From the NCBI GenBank assembly GCA_052043515.1, contig JBQEQX010000001.1:1054001-1118000 (forward strand): a DNA stretch of 64,000 nt, written 5' to 3'. The notes under the pieces were generated by a model, which did not search any database, was not told the origin of the DNA, and was given only the letters and a program-made list of their open reading frames with translations. Origin of the DNA: Ehrlichia sp052043515. GTDB lineage: Bacteria > Pseudomonadota > Alphaproteobacteria > Rickettsiales > Anaplasmataceae. Position numbers and translations under genes: made by a program. Positions 1 to 10,998 of the stretch are shown here, piece after piece (position 1 is the first letter of the stretch; each line of letters opens with the position of its first letter).

Positions 1-397
1 TGTGGATTTTTACTATAATTTGAGCACTGCTATTGATTTTTTTGTTGCTATGGTGCAAAATATTTAAAGTTTTAGTACAAGATATTTATTTTTGAAAAGT
101 TAGCAATAGGTATTCGTAGTTGTGTGTAGCTATTATACTATGGTATGCGAGTATAGATCAATGGATATTTGTAATGATATTATTAGCTTATGGTATGAGT
201 ATGCTCGAAGAATATTACATGTGCTTACGAGAGAATATACCATCTTACCATTTTCCAAAGTAAAAAAACTAGTATCAATGAGTGTAGGCTGTTGTACATG
301 TTTTACCAAATATAAATTTATTATTAGTATTGCGTGGAGATTAAGTGTGATTGGTTAATTATATGTTATATCGTGAATTTATTTGTGAGAAGAATTT
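1..397. other. A+T-rich leader region, no supported gene
   Basis: No recognisable gene lies here. A short open frame at 122-358 has no ribosome-binding site and a composition typical of random A+T-rich DNA. The region presumably holds the promoter of the first membrane-protein paralogue. Confidence 0.5.
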
Positions 398-2389
398 GTG
401 AATAGAAATAAGTCTAAATTGTTTTTATGTGTTGTGAGTGTTACAGCGCTTTTATTGGTTTCATTACGTTTTATTTTATTTAAGAGTAGTCAGTTAAGCT
501 TAAGAGATATTCCTTTTGGTACAGTGTTGCTAGTGTTGGTTATGTGTATGTCTGTTGATATTATACATTTAATGATCTATAACCGAAGTATTCGTATATC
601 CAAAATGTCATCCATTAAAAAAGAACTTTATGAAGAAGATGGGACTAAATATATATCAACTGTGTTTAATAAATTAAGATATACGCAAAATGTAGAACCG
701 AAGGAATGTCTTATATTTATTCCACTTGTTTTAGAAGAAATTAATTCCCTAACTATTAGCAGTATTGAATTAAAGCACGATAGTGATGTAGGTGGGTATT
801 GCATATATGTGAAAGAAAATCGAGGATTACTACCTTCAAAGACAAAAGAATTTAAATTAAATACTGATTGTCAGTGTAAAATAGTGAACAAGGTAGAGTT
901 CTCTAAAATTGATAAGCCAGGCTTATGTGTATTGATAAGAGATGGATTAGATTTAATAAAAATAAAAGAAGAATGTTTAGGTTTTAATATTAAATCTTTA
1001 AAAATAGAAACTGGAAGTGTATTGTTAACTTATGATGGGCGTAAGCCAATTAAAGATGCGGAAAGTTTAAAGTCGTTTTTGTTAGGTCTTATGCCGGGTT
1101 GTGATAATGTTAGTAGGGGTGAAGCATTAATAAGAACACTGTTTAAGAGTTGTCCAGATAATGAAGAATTGATGTATCCGAAAAGTAAATATGGATTTGA
1201 AAATGCGGGAAAAGAATTCTGGATTGATACGCCGCATGGTCAGATGGCTATGCATGTATTAAGTATGTTGAGTCCTGTTGAGTTGTTAAATGGAAAACGG
1301 TTCCGTGAAACTAGAGGAAGTGCTTTTGAGAAACAATTCAAATATCTAGTAGATTATGTGAAGCGGGAGCGTATCACCGTAAGTGAATGCGATGTAACTA
1401 ACATATTTAGGTTCATGAAGTGTCACAATTTGTTAGGGAAAATAGTTATTCCTAATTGTTATGGAGATCCCAATGATGCTTTTTCTGCAGATGTTAGATT
1501 GAGATTGAGCAATATGATGCGTAAAAGTTTGAAAGAGAATAGGTTATATTTATACATTTTTGCTATTGCCTCTTGTCAACATGATGGTGATTATGTTCAA
1601 GTGAATGATTATATTAAAGAGTTATTGGAATTAGCTGGAGTTAAAGAGGATGTAGATAAGTTGCAAGATGTACTGATTGCCAATGGTGATAAACCTATTA
1701 GGTGTGATTCATATCAATATAAAGATTTAAATATTAATGAGCTATTAAGAGAAGCATGTAAACAAGGATTGATGGAGGAAAAAGTTAAAGTTACTGGTGA
1801 ACAGTTAGTTAAGATGGCAAGATCGGTGATATGTAAGAGATACGGGAAGTTAAAAGATTTAGAGTCTATAACCTATAGTGATCTAAAATCTATAACTTGT
1901 GAAGATTTGCAGTGCAATATGTACTTATCAATTTTTTTTATTGCAACTTATGAGCTTGGTAGCGATGATATATATCCATTAAGGGAAAATATTAGAAGGT
2001 TATTAAGAGAAGAGACTTACATCGCTTTTGATTGTGCTAATACAAGGTATAGTGATATGATAGACTATTATTTTTCTAGACACATTACGCCTGATACGTC
2101 TGCGTATAATATTGTAAAAATACCTGAATTTTTAAGAATAATGTCAGAGGAAGGTATACCTGGAGAGGTAGAGGAGGAATATACTGGTAAACAGTTAACT
2201 GAATTTGCAAGATCGCTGATAAATAAGATGTATTATGATCAAATTATAACACATTGTGAAACTGTTAACACTTATGTTGAACAGATCAAATCTTCAACAG
2301 ATATTGTTTTAATGGATGAAGGAATTCGTGAAGCAACATGTGGTATACAAGTTAATGTTGTTAGTGACCATGCTGTTGGCATTCAGTAA
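398..2389 (+). CDS. Tandem membrane-protein family, member 1 (C-terminal module duplicated)
   Basis: I do not recognise this family from outside knowledge; it is defined here by five neighbouring paralogues. The 663-residue product starts at a GTG preceded by AGAAG. Two hydrophobic segments (about residues 8-28 and 40-60) suggest a membrane-anchored protein with a large soluble C-terminal part. Shared motifs follow in order: GLLPS (about 141), PGLC (about 173), SCPDN (about 252), FWID with QMA (about 273), YIFAIAS (about 383), then TGEQL and an arginine-rich helix. Unlike its relatives, this member carries a second copy of the last module: YLSIFFIAT near 508 followed by YTGKQL. Function is unknown; position and anchor suggest an envelope or host-interface role, which is inference. 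Confidence 0.8.
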   Translation: MNRNKSKLFLCVVSVTALLLVSLRFILFKSSQLSLRDIPFGTVLLVLVMCMSVDIIHLMIYNRSIRISKMSSIKKELYEEDGTKYISTVFNKLRYTQNVEPKECLIFIPLVLEEINSLTISSIELKHDSDVGGYCIYVKENRGLLPSKTKEFKLNTDCQCKIVNKVEFSKIDKPGLCVLIRDGLDLIKIKEECLGFNIKSLKIETGSVLLTYDGRKPIKDAESLKSFLLGLMPGCDNVSRGEALIRTLFKSCPDNEELMYPKSKYGFENAGKEFWIDTPHGQMAMHVLSMLSPVELLNGKRFRETRGSAFEKQFKYLVDYVKRERITVSECDVTNIFRFMKCHNLLGKIVIPNCYGDPNDAFSADVRLRLSNMMRKSLKENRLYLYIFAIASCQHDGDYVQVNDYIKELLELAGVKEDVDKLQDVLIANGDKPIRCDSYQYKDLNINELLREACKQGLMEEKVKVTGEQLVKMARSVICKRYGKLKDLESITYSDLKSITCEDLQCNMYLSIFFIATYELGSDDIYPLRENIRRLLREETYIAFDCANTRYSDMIDYYFSRHITPDTSAYNIVKIPEFLRIMSEEGIPGEVEEEYTGKQLTEFARSLINKMYYDQIITHCETVNTYVEQIKSSTDIVLMDEGIREATCGIQVNVVSDHAVGIQ

Positions 2390-2966
2390 GCGATGATATA
2401 GTATATAATTTTTTGACAATGGTAAATTTAAGAGGCATGCATTTTAGCATATAGCAAAATGCCTAAAGTAGAGTAGTGAAAAGTGCTGTTGATTTTAGGA
2501 ATGCATGAGCGGTTCTTATCAAGAGTTACATTCTTTATATTATCGATGTATTAAGTTAATATGTGACACAGGTGTAGTTATTCATAAACATTTTAAATTT
2601 TTTGCTAGAAAATGGAATCTAAAAAATGTTAATTATGTAGTGTATAGAATAGTTACTTAAGTAACATTGTTACAATACAGGAAATAGATAGTGTTGCTGT
2701 TAATAACGCTGAGAAAGTGGAAGTAGTAGTTAAAACTTTTGCTTTGGATAGTTAATAGTGAGTTTAATCAGTTTATGACAGATAACTGACTGAGAATACT
2801 GTAATTTGAATATCAATTATTTCATGATTCTTAATATTTATTAATGCTTGTGTAGATTATTAGTAGTAATATATAAAAAAGTGTTTTTATTAGTAAAGGT
2901 AAAAATTGCTATTAATTTTTTAGTATTAGTGTATAATTGAAGCCAATGTGTTAAATTGAAAAGAAG
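2390..2966. other. Intergenic region between paralogues 1 and 2
   Basis: No coding sequence is supported. An imperfect hairpin (AGGCA...TTTT pairing with AAAATGCCT) lies at about 2432-2463, shortly after the upstream stop, but no T-tract follows it. The length suggests that paralogue 2 has its own promoter. Confidence 0.4.
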
Positions 2967-4574
2967 ATGATAAATACCTACAGGAGATTAATCGATGAAT
3001 TAATACGTAAGAGTAGAACGAAATCGCGTTTTTATACTAAATTGGGTGTCCTACTTGCATTGTTTATAGTACTAATAAGTCTTTTTTCGTTTAAAAAGAT
3101 TCGATCAGGTGGGCAGTTAAGTTTTTCTTTGGCTGCGTCAGTTATTTATTTGGCTGCTCTGATTGTACATGTCATTGTGGTCCAGGTTAGAGGCGTTCCA
3201 ATAATTTTTCATGATCAATTACCAGTACCAGATAAAGAAGGTAAAGAATATTTCATATTTTTGCGAACTCATGATGCTAAGTTAGCAGAGATAAGTGATA
3301 TGTTTAATGTTGCTAAACTCAAAATTGCAGTATCGGAAAATGTACTTGTGCCTTCAGTGTGCGATTTCAGACAAAATACAGGATTGGTATCTTCAAAACC
3401 AATATATTTAATATGCCATGATCTTCACAACAGAGTATTAGAAAGCAGAGAACAACTTTTTGGTATACGTGGTTCGGGTTTATGTTTATGGATAAGGGAT
3501 AGTCGAGAATTTGATGAAGTAATAAAGTCGCATTTGCATTGTAATATTATAGATATGGAAATAAAAAATAGGACTGCGGTATTACGTTGTAGTGGCTATA
3601 GAGCGATAAAAGGTAAAGAAAGTTTGAAATCGTATTTGTTGTGTATTAATGATACACCAAGACCACATGTCTCTAGGTATGATAAATTACTCTTACGCTT
3701 TTTGCTTAGGTGTCCAGATGATGAAGAATCTGTGTATCCTGTGTGTGAACGTGCTGAAAATCAGGGAAGAAAATTCTGGATTGATGGATATGATGCTCAG
3801 TTGGCTATACGTCTTTTGAGAATGTTTGATTCTGAAGAAATGTTGGTGGATCCAATCTTATGTGAGATTATGTTACCCAAATTTCTTCAGAAAGTAGGTT
3901 ATGTACTAAATTATATTGCACAGAAAAATATAAAACCGCATGAAAGTGATACGGATGAAATATTCAAAGTTGCAAGATGTGTGTTTCATTATGATATGTT
4001 TGATTATAATGTTCGACTCAATTCAGATGTTCGTCTAAGAGTAAGGGATGTAATGCGCGAAGATTTGGAAGAAAATGAAATATACAAATATATTTTTTCT
4101 GTGGCTTCTTATCCGTATGAACTAGATCGTAGTAAGAATGCTAATTTTAAAGCGCTATACAAATTATTTAAAACTGAAGGCTTTGAAGACGTGATGTGTA
4201 AAATAAAGGTCACACTGGATAATTATTTAAATAAGAAAATTGCAGTTGGATCATATGTATATGAAAGATTGAGAATTGGTGAAATGTCAGAAAAAATGTT
4301 AGAAGAGGGAGTGATAGAAAAAGATGCGAGTCGGGAATATACAGGCATAGAGTTAATTGGTCTTGTACGAACAATGATATACAGTAGGTATATGAAGCTT
4401 GGTTTGATTCGTGAAGAGCATCAATCTTTTGTTACGGAAATAAAATGTGGACTAAGTATTGTTTTAATGAAGGATGACAGAGTATCGGAAGTAAGTGATG
4501 ACGTAAGTGATGACGTAAGTGAACCTGAAATGACAAGTGGTTATCAAATGGGAAACATGTGTTCAGTATCATAG
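2967..4574 (+). CDS. Tandem membrane-protein family, member 2
   Basis: The 535-residue paralogue starts at ATG after AAAAGAAG. Two membrane helices (about residues 23-42 and 50-72) precede the soluble part. Family landmarks are present but drifted: GLVSS replaces GLLPS, GSGLCLW replaces PGLC, RCPDDEE replaces SCPDN, followed by FWIDG, YIFSVASY (about 373) and YTGIEL (about 457). The C-terminal tail contains a perfect 12-base repeat (4491-4514, a third copy partly matching) that encodes DDVSDDVS. No frame break was needed to read this member. Function is unknown; the divergence between neighbouring copies suggests diversifying duplication. Confidence 0.8.
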   Translation: MINTYRRLIDELIRKSRTKSRFYTKLGVLLALFIVLISLFSFKKIRSGGQLSFSLAASVIYLAALIVHVIVVQVRGVPIIFHDQLPVPDKEGKEYFIFLRTHDAKLAEISDMFNVAKLKIAVSENVLVPSVCDFRQNTGLVSSKPIYLICHDLHNRVLESREQLFGIRGSGLCLWIRDSREFDEVIKSHLHCNIIDMEIKNRTAVLRCSGYRAIKGKESLKSYLLCINDTPRPHVSRYDKLLLRFLLRCPDDEESVYPVCERAENQGRKFWIDGYDAQLAIRLLRMFDSEEMLVDPILCEIMLPKFLQKVGYVLNYIAQKNIKPHESDTDEIFKVARCVFHYDMFDYNVRLNSDVRLRVRDVMREDLEENEIYKYIFSVASYPYELDRSKNANFKALYKLFKTEGFEDVMCKIKVTLDNYLNKKIAVGSYVYERLRIGEMSEKMLEEGVIEKDASREYTGIELIGLVRTMIYSRYMKLGLIREEHQSFVTEIKCGLSIVLMKDDRVSEVSDDVSDDVSEPEMTSGYQMGNMCSVS

Positions 4575-5036
4575 TTCTTTGTATCTGCTTTAAGTTTTGG
4601 TTTATTATTAAATACTTAATCTGTATAAGATCAGTTGTATGGTGTAAAGGTGCTGTATCATTTCACTAACTGTGTTGCAGTGTGATTGTTATTTGCTAGC
4701 AACATTAGCTGTTGTTGATGTGATATGCATTATATCTGTATGATACTATAGAGATATGGGTGGTAAAATAAGTAATTTAAAAAGATATGAAAGGAGCTAT
4801 TGGTAAGTTAAGTACGTCTCCTGCAAATAAAAAATATGTACATGTAAAGCCCATTAGTAAAATTACCTGATCTATGTAAGCTGAATAATCCATTCAATTA
4901 TATAATTTATATATTTTAAAAGTTAAATCTTTATAAATATAAAGTTGATATCTATAGACTTATATTTATAAATATTAATTTATGTGCTATTTTCTACATT
5001 ATAATTAAATATTATTAATTATTTTAAGGAAAATTT
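4575..5036. other. Intergenic region between paralogues 2 and 3
   Basis: No gene is seen. The only notable structure is a 13-base A+T inverted repeat at 4930-4972, about 65 bases upstream of the next start codon. Confidence 0.4.
4930..4972. repeat. A+T inverted repeat upstream of paralogue 3
   Basis: TTTATAAATATAA at 4930-4942 pairs with TTATATTTATAAA at 4960-4972 across a short spacer. It could form a hairpin or serve as an operator, but A+T-rich DNA often produces such repeats by chance. Confidence 0.35.
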
Positions 5037-6534
5037 ATGAATGAATTGCAATATTTTTTGTTCATCCTTGCACTGTTACTATGTTTTGTTGCGGCTTTAG
5101 CCTGTTTCATTGCGTTGAGAAATGGTTTATTAGTTGTTGATGTTTATTACGGTTTAGCGTTGGTAATGCTGGCTGTTATTATAACTATTGGTGTTTTGGA
5201 TTTATTTGAGTGTAGCAAAGGTATTCCTATAAAATCTCAAGATAAAACACATACTTTAAGTGAAGATCAATTGATCTTATTTATTCCTATTCCTCACGAC
5301 ATGTTGAATCTAATAAATATTGAGAGTAATATCCTTGAATTACGATATGAGTCAAAAGGTAATCAGTTACATATAGTACAGAACTATGGGATACTACCTT
5401 CAGCAATACTAAGATTAAAACTAGATGGTAGTGATCAGCAGTGTAGATTATTTGTTGATTATAAGGATCTTGCTGAAATTAATACTCCGGGTTTATGTAT
5501 GTTTTTTGAATTAAGTCAATTAGAAAATATGAAAAAGATGGTTAAAGAACATGCTGCTCATATTTCTATTGTTAGTGCATTAATAGAAGGTAAAAAAATT
5601 TAAAATTTACTATAATTGTTATAGTGACGTAATAAAAGACAAGGAAACTTTAAAAAAATTTTTGATGTCTCATAGTAGATTTAATGGCAAGCTGACGACC
5701 AGATATCTAAGATTAATAGAACAACTTTTTGTATCTTTTCCAAGTGATGTGGAAAATAATGAAAAAGATATGTGGCTTGATGCAGGTGACGGTATGAAAG
5801 CTGTTGCTTTATTGACTCTGTTTTCTCCTGATGAGATGTTATGTAATAATAATTTAGAACCTGCATTGAATGAACAAGTTAAGTATGTACTAAGTAGTAT
5901 TGAGCAAAAAATTGAGAATGATACCGTGATGAGTTATGAACAAGCAAGTTCCTGTTTGGTTGACGCAATAAAAGGTTTATTTTTTGAAAATAAAGTTAAT
6001 ACGTATTTGTATAATATGATGTTTGAAGATTATATTCTAAAGAAAAATACTGGATTAACAGATTTAATGCATGAAGATATTATGTCTGAGGGTTTGTGCA
6101 AATACATTTTTGCTATTGCTTCTTATTGTGATCATGGTAATGCTATTCGAACAAATAGAAGTATTAGGGCTTTATTAGATGAAGCGGGGCATAGTGACTT
6201 GGTAAATCAAGTAGATAGTGTATTAGATAAGATTTTGAATGACAAAATTATTGCGGATTCGAGTGAATATAAGCATATAAAAATTGCTGATGTATTAAGA
6301 GAGTTATCAATGGATAAAGATGAAAGAAGTTATACTGGTCAAGCTTTGATAATGCGTGCGAGGGATTATGTGGAAAGAAAGTATCTTTCTCATATGTTAA
6401 TTGAAGAATGTTTTTCTCCTATGGATTTGTATATACAGAAGATATGCTTAATTTCTGGAACGAAATCTCAAGTTAGTGTTGACTCTGACTCTTGTAAACA
6501 GGTACTGCCTACTGTAAGAGAGTATGTTGCTTAG
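5037..6534 (+). CDS. Tandem membrane-protein family, member 3 (frame broken at A7)
   Basis: Two open frames, 5037-5603 and 5662-6534, together give one family member of about 498 residues. The first carries two membrane helices, GILPS and TPGLCMFF; the second carries MWLD, SPDEML, YIFAIASY and YTGQAL. Removing one A from the seven at 5592-5598 joins them through KKFKIYYNCYSDV, which continues the family alignment without a gap. The start ATG follows AAGGAAA. A 45-base intergenic reading as two separate genes is much less likely because neither half is a complete family member. Confidence 0.75.
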
Positions 6535-7211
6535 TAAATGTAGCGATGATCTTGTTTTATCTTAATAGTGGGAACCAGTTTATGTTTTTAGGTGGTATTG
6601 ATAGAATATTAACACTAGACAGTTGACTATAAAACATGTAATGGAAAAACTATATTTGTTTGTAAATGAATGCATTTTTTTATAATTGTGGTACTTTTTT
6701 TAAAGTAAGCATGGTAGAGATTTAGAATAATGGACTTGTCATTTTTTTATATTAGTACACAGTCTGAGTATCCTTTAGTGACATAAGTGTAATATTTTTG
6801 CTGTTCTGGTGTGGAAAGTATCAACATGTATGTTTATTTATGATCTTAAATTTGTATATCTGTGATTTTGTGGAAAATACAAAGAACTACCGACGTAAAG
6901 TATATATGTTTTATTAGCAATTGAAGCTGTGTCTATTCAAGACAAGAATGATGAAAATAATAAGGAATTTAGATTAATATTTAATAGTAAATTAATGCGC
7001 AGCTGTTTTAGTTGTTATTGCAATGATTATTATCTCAGTATTGGTGATAAATAAAAGCCATAAAATGCAATAATATGGTAATTTGTAACCTACAATGTAA
7101 TAAAGGACATTCTCATGTTCTTGTACATATGTTATTTTATTTATACATTTGTAAAAAAGGATACCTTATTCTTGTTGTATTTACTTAATAATATTAAATT
7201 TAATTAAATAT
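6535..7211. other. Intergenic region between paralogues 3 and 4
   Basis: A+T-rich, with no coding frame that resembles the flanking family and no RNA gene recognised. Confidence 0.4.
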
Positions 7212-8760
7212 ATGTATAAATTTTATTCTTTTACTTTATATTTATCGATTTTAATGTTTATCATGTTACTTTCTTTTATTTTAGCTTTAGATCATTTTAT
7301 TAATGCTAATTCACTAATTTTAAACATTTTGGTTGGTGTAATAGTACTAGTTGTTATTGGAGTCACTTTTGCTATATGTTTAGAACGTAATTATCCTACT
7401 TGTTTAGTATCCAGGAATAATCAATTTACTATTAAAGAAGGGGAAGAGTTTGTTTGTTTTATGCCTTTTTCTCAAGAAGAATTAGATAAAATGAATGTTA
7501 GTAGAAATGTTATTAGATTGGTGAGGTTTTCTTTAGACAAGGGAATTTCAAATTGTGACATAGTACAAAATAAAGGGTTACTTACTGATCGGAAGTTGAA
7601 ACTATATAGCACTTTTGAGTATGATATGTTGTTTGATAATGATAGCCTTGCTAAGGTTGGTACTTCAGGTTTATGTATATTTGCTAAGGTAGGCACAAGT
7701 GTATCACAAGTAAGAAGAGATATAGCGGAGGTTGAGGAAAAAATTGGGAAGTGTATGAATTTTTTTAAACTTTTAGAGATTTCAGATGGAACTTTGCTTT
7801 TAAGGTATGGATATGCTGAGTGTGTGAAAAACGAAGAGACTGCTAATATCTATTTAAGAACTCCAGTAGATAACGGTATCACATTCTATGATCTGTTATT
7901 ACAGAAAGTGTTTAAATCGTGTCCAGATAATAAAGAGTATGTATGTTCTGTAGTAAAACGTGGTAGTGAATTTATAAAGAAAAATCAGGTAGATGATTTG
8001 TGGGTTAATAAACCCGACGGTCAGATGGCTTTGTTTATATTAAGTAATTTTCCTCCTGATCAAGTGGTATGTAGAAAGAAAGTATATGGATACGGAATTA
8101 GTAATTTAAATAAGAAAATAAGTTGGATAAGAGATTATATTAATCTAAATGGTAAAGTTATAGATGGTAGTTATTTAAGCAAAATGATAGATAAATTAAG
8201 AGATATACACTGTCAACAATATGAACTGAATTTATATAATAACTTTATGGATTACTATATAGATGATGAAGGTAACACCGTTAGTTCTTTAATATCTGAA
8301 GATTGTCGTAGTTCCAGTATACACCCGTATATTCTTGCTATTGCTTCTTATGACAGTGATTACTATTTTGATAAAGCGAATGAGTTTATTAAAAAAATAT
8401 TATATTCAGAAGGATATAGCCATCTTATAAATCAAGTTAAGAGTATGCTAATGGGTTATTTAGATATAAATATTATTGATTCACCATATTCTAAAAATAT
8501 GCACGTTGCTAGTGTGTTAACAGTATTATCAATAGGTGATAAAAATTGTACAGGAGAAGAGTTAATTAAGTATGCAAGAGAATACGTAGTAAAAAAGGTA
8601 TCTATCGCATGTAGCAGTATTATGTAATAAAGATTTTTCCATACAAATAGGCAGTGTAAAAGATGTTGTTCTAATGCGTTATGCAGAAGAAAGTCAAATG
8701 ACGCTACCGAGTGTGACCAAGTCGGATTGTATCGATAATGTTAAGCACAGATGTAAGTAG
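7212..8760 (+). CDS. Tandem membrane-protein family, member 4 (C-terminal tail out of frame)
   Basis: The open frame ends at 8627, but the family tail continues in another frame. Removing one A from the six at 8591-8596 gives KRYLSHVAVLCNKDF and then GSVKDVVLMRYAEE, matching tails such as KYLSHMLIEECFS of member 3 and STDIVLMDEG of member 1, with a stop at 8758-8760. The restored protein is about 515 residues. Earlier landmarks are intact: two membrane helices, GLLTDRK, TSGLCIFA, SCPDN, LWVNKPDGQMA, YILAIASY and CTGEEL. Function is unknown. Confidence 0.75.
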
Positions 8761-9904
8761 TTATAAAATAATGGTTAGATAACTGTAATTGTAGAATGAT
8801 TGTACTACTTTTATTTGTTATCAAAGTGTACATGTAGATATTAGAGAATATGAAAAATGTTGTTTTGATCTGTAAAAAAAGGTTGAGTTATTATAGCCCA
8901 TTATATAACAACAATAAACAGTTGTACTGAAGTACAACTGGATAATATTACAGATAATTAATCTGTGAAAAGGTAAGAAATATAAATTGTTTTTTATTAA
9001 CTAATGTATTATTTAGGCGTATTTAGAATGTTTGATGACGATCAATGCAATTCGTAAGTCAGAAATATAGAAGGACTGTAAAGCTATATTGTGATCAAAA
9101 AAGAAGAAATGAAAAAGCACATTGTAAACCTATCTTAATACTATATTGAGAGTGGATTGTATAATCTACCTTTTAAAAATACTGTGTTGTGTTCATATAG
9201 CTGCTGTTTTAAATATTGAAAATAAGTAGCAGTAATATAGGATTTAATGTGTTTTTAAAGCTAATGCTTATAGTGTGTACTGATCGAGAAAATAAATATA
9301 CAACATCAACTCTTTAATAAGTTAGCAGTTAAAATCAGATTCAGAATGTGAGTCTTAATAAGAAAACAAATGAGTTTATCGAAAAGTTGTACATGATATT
9401 TAGTATGCTGATTAGATGAGATAGAAATTGATGTAGAAGTGATAAAAAGTTAGTTAAGATTGCAAGTGTTGTGTATGTAGTGAAAAGATATGTACAGAGA
9501 TTATGTTATGATCAAGGAGATGCTACATTAATTTTTGGTGATCAGGAAAGAAGGTAAAAAAAGTATAAGCCGTCCTATTGTATTCCTTAAATATTGTGTT
9601 TTTAGGGCTTTGTGGCTTATTTGATTATGACATGGTGATTGAGGTAAATATTTGTTACTATGTATATAAAGAATTAAATAGTAATACATAAAGTTAATAC
9701 AGATATTGTTAAAATAAATAAACTCGTATTAGTAAGTGATGTCAAGCTACATGCGTATCAATTTTTCATCTATTATTTAATAAAACTATATTAATCATGG
9801 AACTATTTAATTTTTTAAATATCTTTGTTTTTAATAGTTTATAATATTATTAATATTTGGTTTTATATTTTAATTGTTTATGTGAATAGTATTTGGAAAA
9901 ACTT
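8761..9904. other. Long gap with a decayed paralogue
   Basis: No intact gene. Scattered fragments resemble the flanking membrane-protein family (see the pseudogene entry at about 9015-9557). The rest is A+T-rich with frequent stops in all frames. Confidence 0.45.
9015..9557 (+). pseudogene. Decayed copy of the membrane-protein family
   Basis: Fragments in different frames echo the family in the right order: VFRMFDDDQ near 9017 (compare RLLRMFDSEEML of member 2), NEFIEKLY near 9370 (compare NEFIKKILY of member 4), and LVKIASVVYVVKRY near 9451 (compare the C-terminal arginine-rich helix). Stops interrupt each piece and single-base corrections do not restore a gene. The call rests on short matches read by eye. 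Confidence 0.35.
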
Positions 9905-10277
9905 ATGAGTAAATTTAAAGCTAAGATTATTTTGGGAATGTCTTGTGTAATTTTAACAGTAATTGTAGCTGCAGCTGCTTGTATGAAAAAGATATATGAT
10001 TATCCGCCTACCATTTTTATTGTTATTTCTGTGGTATCATGTTTTTTTGTTAAGTGTTGAGGGATTGGTTGTTCTGATGTATTGTAAAAGTGTTGAAGTA
10101 ATGGTTCAACCTGATGATGTCGCTATTAAATGTGGAGGTACACGTGAATATGAAACCAGTGAAAGTCATGCAGTGAGAGTTCATAGTGAAGATAAAGTAT
10201 CAGCTATCATTGGAGATATACAAGCGGGTGAAGATTCTGTAATGTCCGATAGTATTATAAAGGAGAGGGGGAGGTAG
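9905..10277 (+). CDS. Short paralogue: two-helix membrane anchor with acidic tail (frame broken at T7)
   Basis: The frame from ATG 9905 (after TTGGAAAAACTT) runs through two hydrophobic segments and stops in the second. Removing one T from the seven at 10042-10048 joins it to the downstream frame, giving about 124 residues: helix IILGMSCVILTVIVAAAAC, helix TIFIVISVVSCFFLLSVEG, then a charged tail ending KERGR. The layout matches the first 70 residues of the neighbouring family, but the large soluble domain is missing. It may be a truncated duplicate or a separate small membrane protein. Confidence 0.5.
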
Positions 10278-10998
10278 ACCAACTGTTACCAGATGATATA
10301 TCTAACGTGTGGCTTCAGTAAGTCTGATTTATAAATGATGTGCAGATACGTTTTGAAACTGTCTCTCTGACTAAGAAAATGGCAAGAAAGAGGTGTATTT
10401 TTGTGTTCTAAAAATTAGTAGTGGATATATGTACTTGATAACTATTATAATAGTATAACTGCGGGGTGTGCGGATTGTGTTTATAGTAATATATTCAGTG
10501 TACCGTCACCTGCTCTTAAAGTATATGTTAGTTTGTTGTGATTACATATATAGTATAGAGATAAATAGCGTAACAAAATAAAAGAATTGTTGTTTTTGGA
10601 TAATTAAATGTATGATCCACAGTAAATGGTTCAAAGTATCATTTAAATCATCGTTAAAAAAGTTCTTTTAGGCTTGACTGTTAATATAATAGGATTGAAC
10701 TCTGGAATATGTGTTAATTATTTGTGATACTTAAGTGCAAATGATGCCTTCTTTTGACTGGTATAGTGTTGCACCATGTGAAATGATAGTATAAAATAAA
10801 GTGTGTTGCTGATGTTTTGTGTCGAATAAAGCTCATTATACGCGGCTTATATGGTGTGTGCTTTTTGTCAATATAGATTTTATAGTTTTTATACCTTTGT
10901 AGTGTTTAGGGACACTGCGATTTAGTAGTTTACTTTACTAAGTGTTTTATATTCAAGTAGTAAATGATTGATTAGGTAATATTTATTTGAGGAAAGTT
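10278..10998. other. Intergenic region before paralogue 5
   Basis: No gene, RNA or mobile element recognised in this 720-base stretch. Confidence 0.4.

Noticed and set aside
122..358. 78-codon open frame at the left edge
   Set aside because: No ribosome-binding site, random-looking composition, no link to the neighbouring family.
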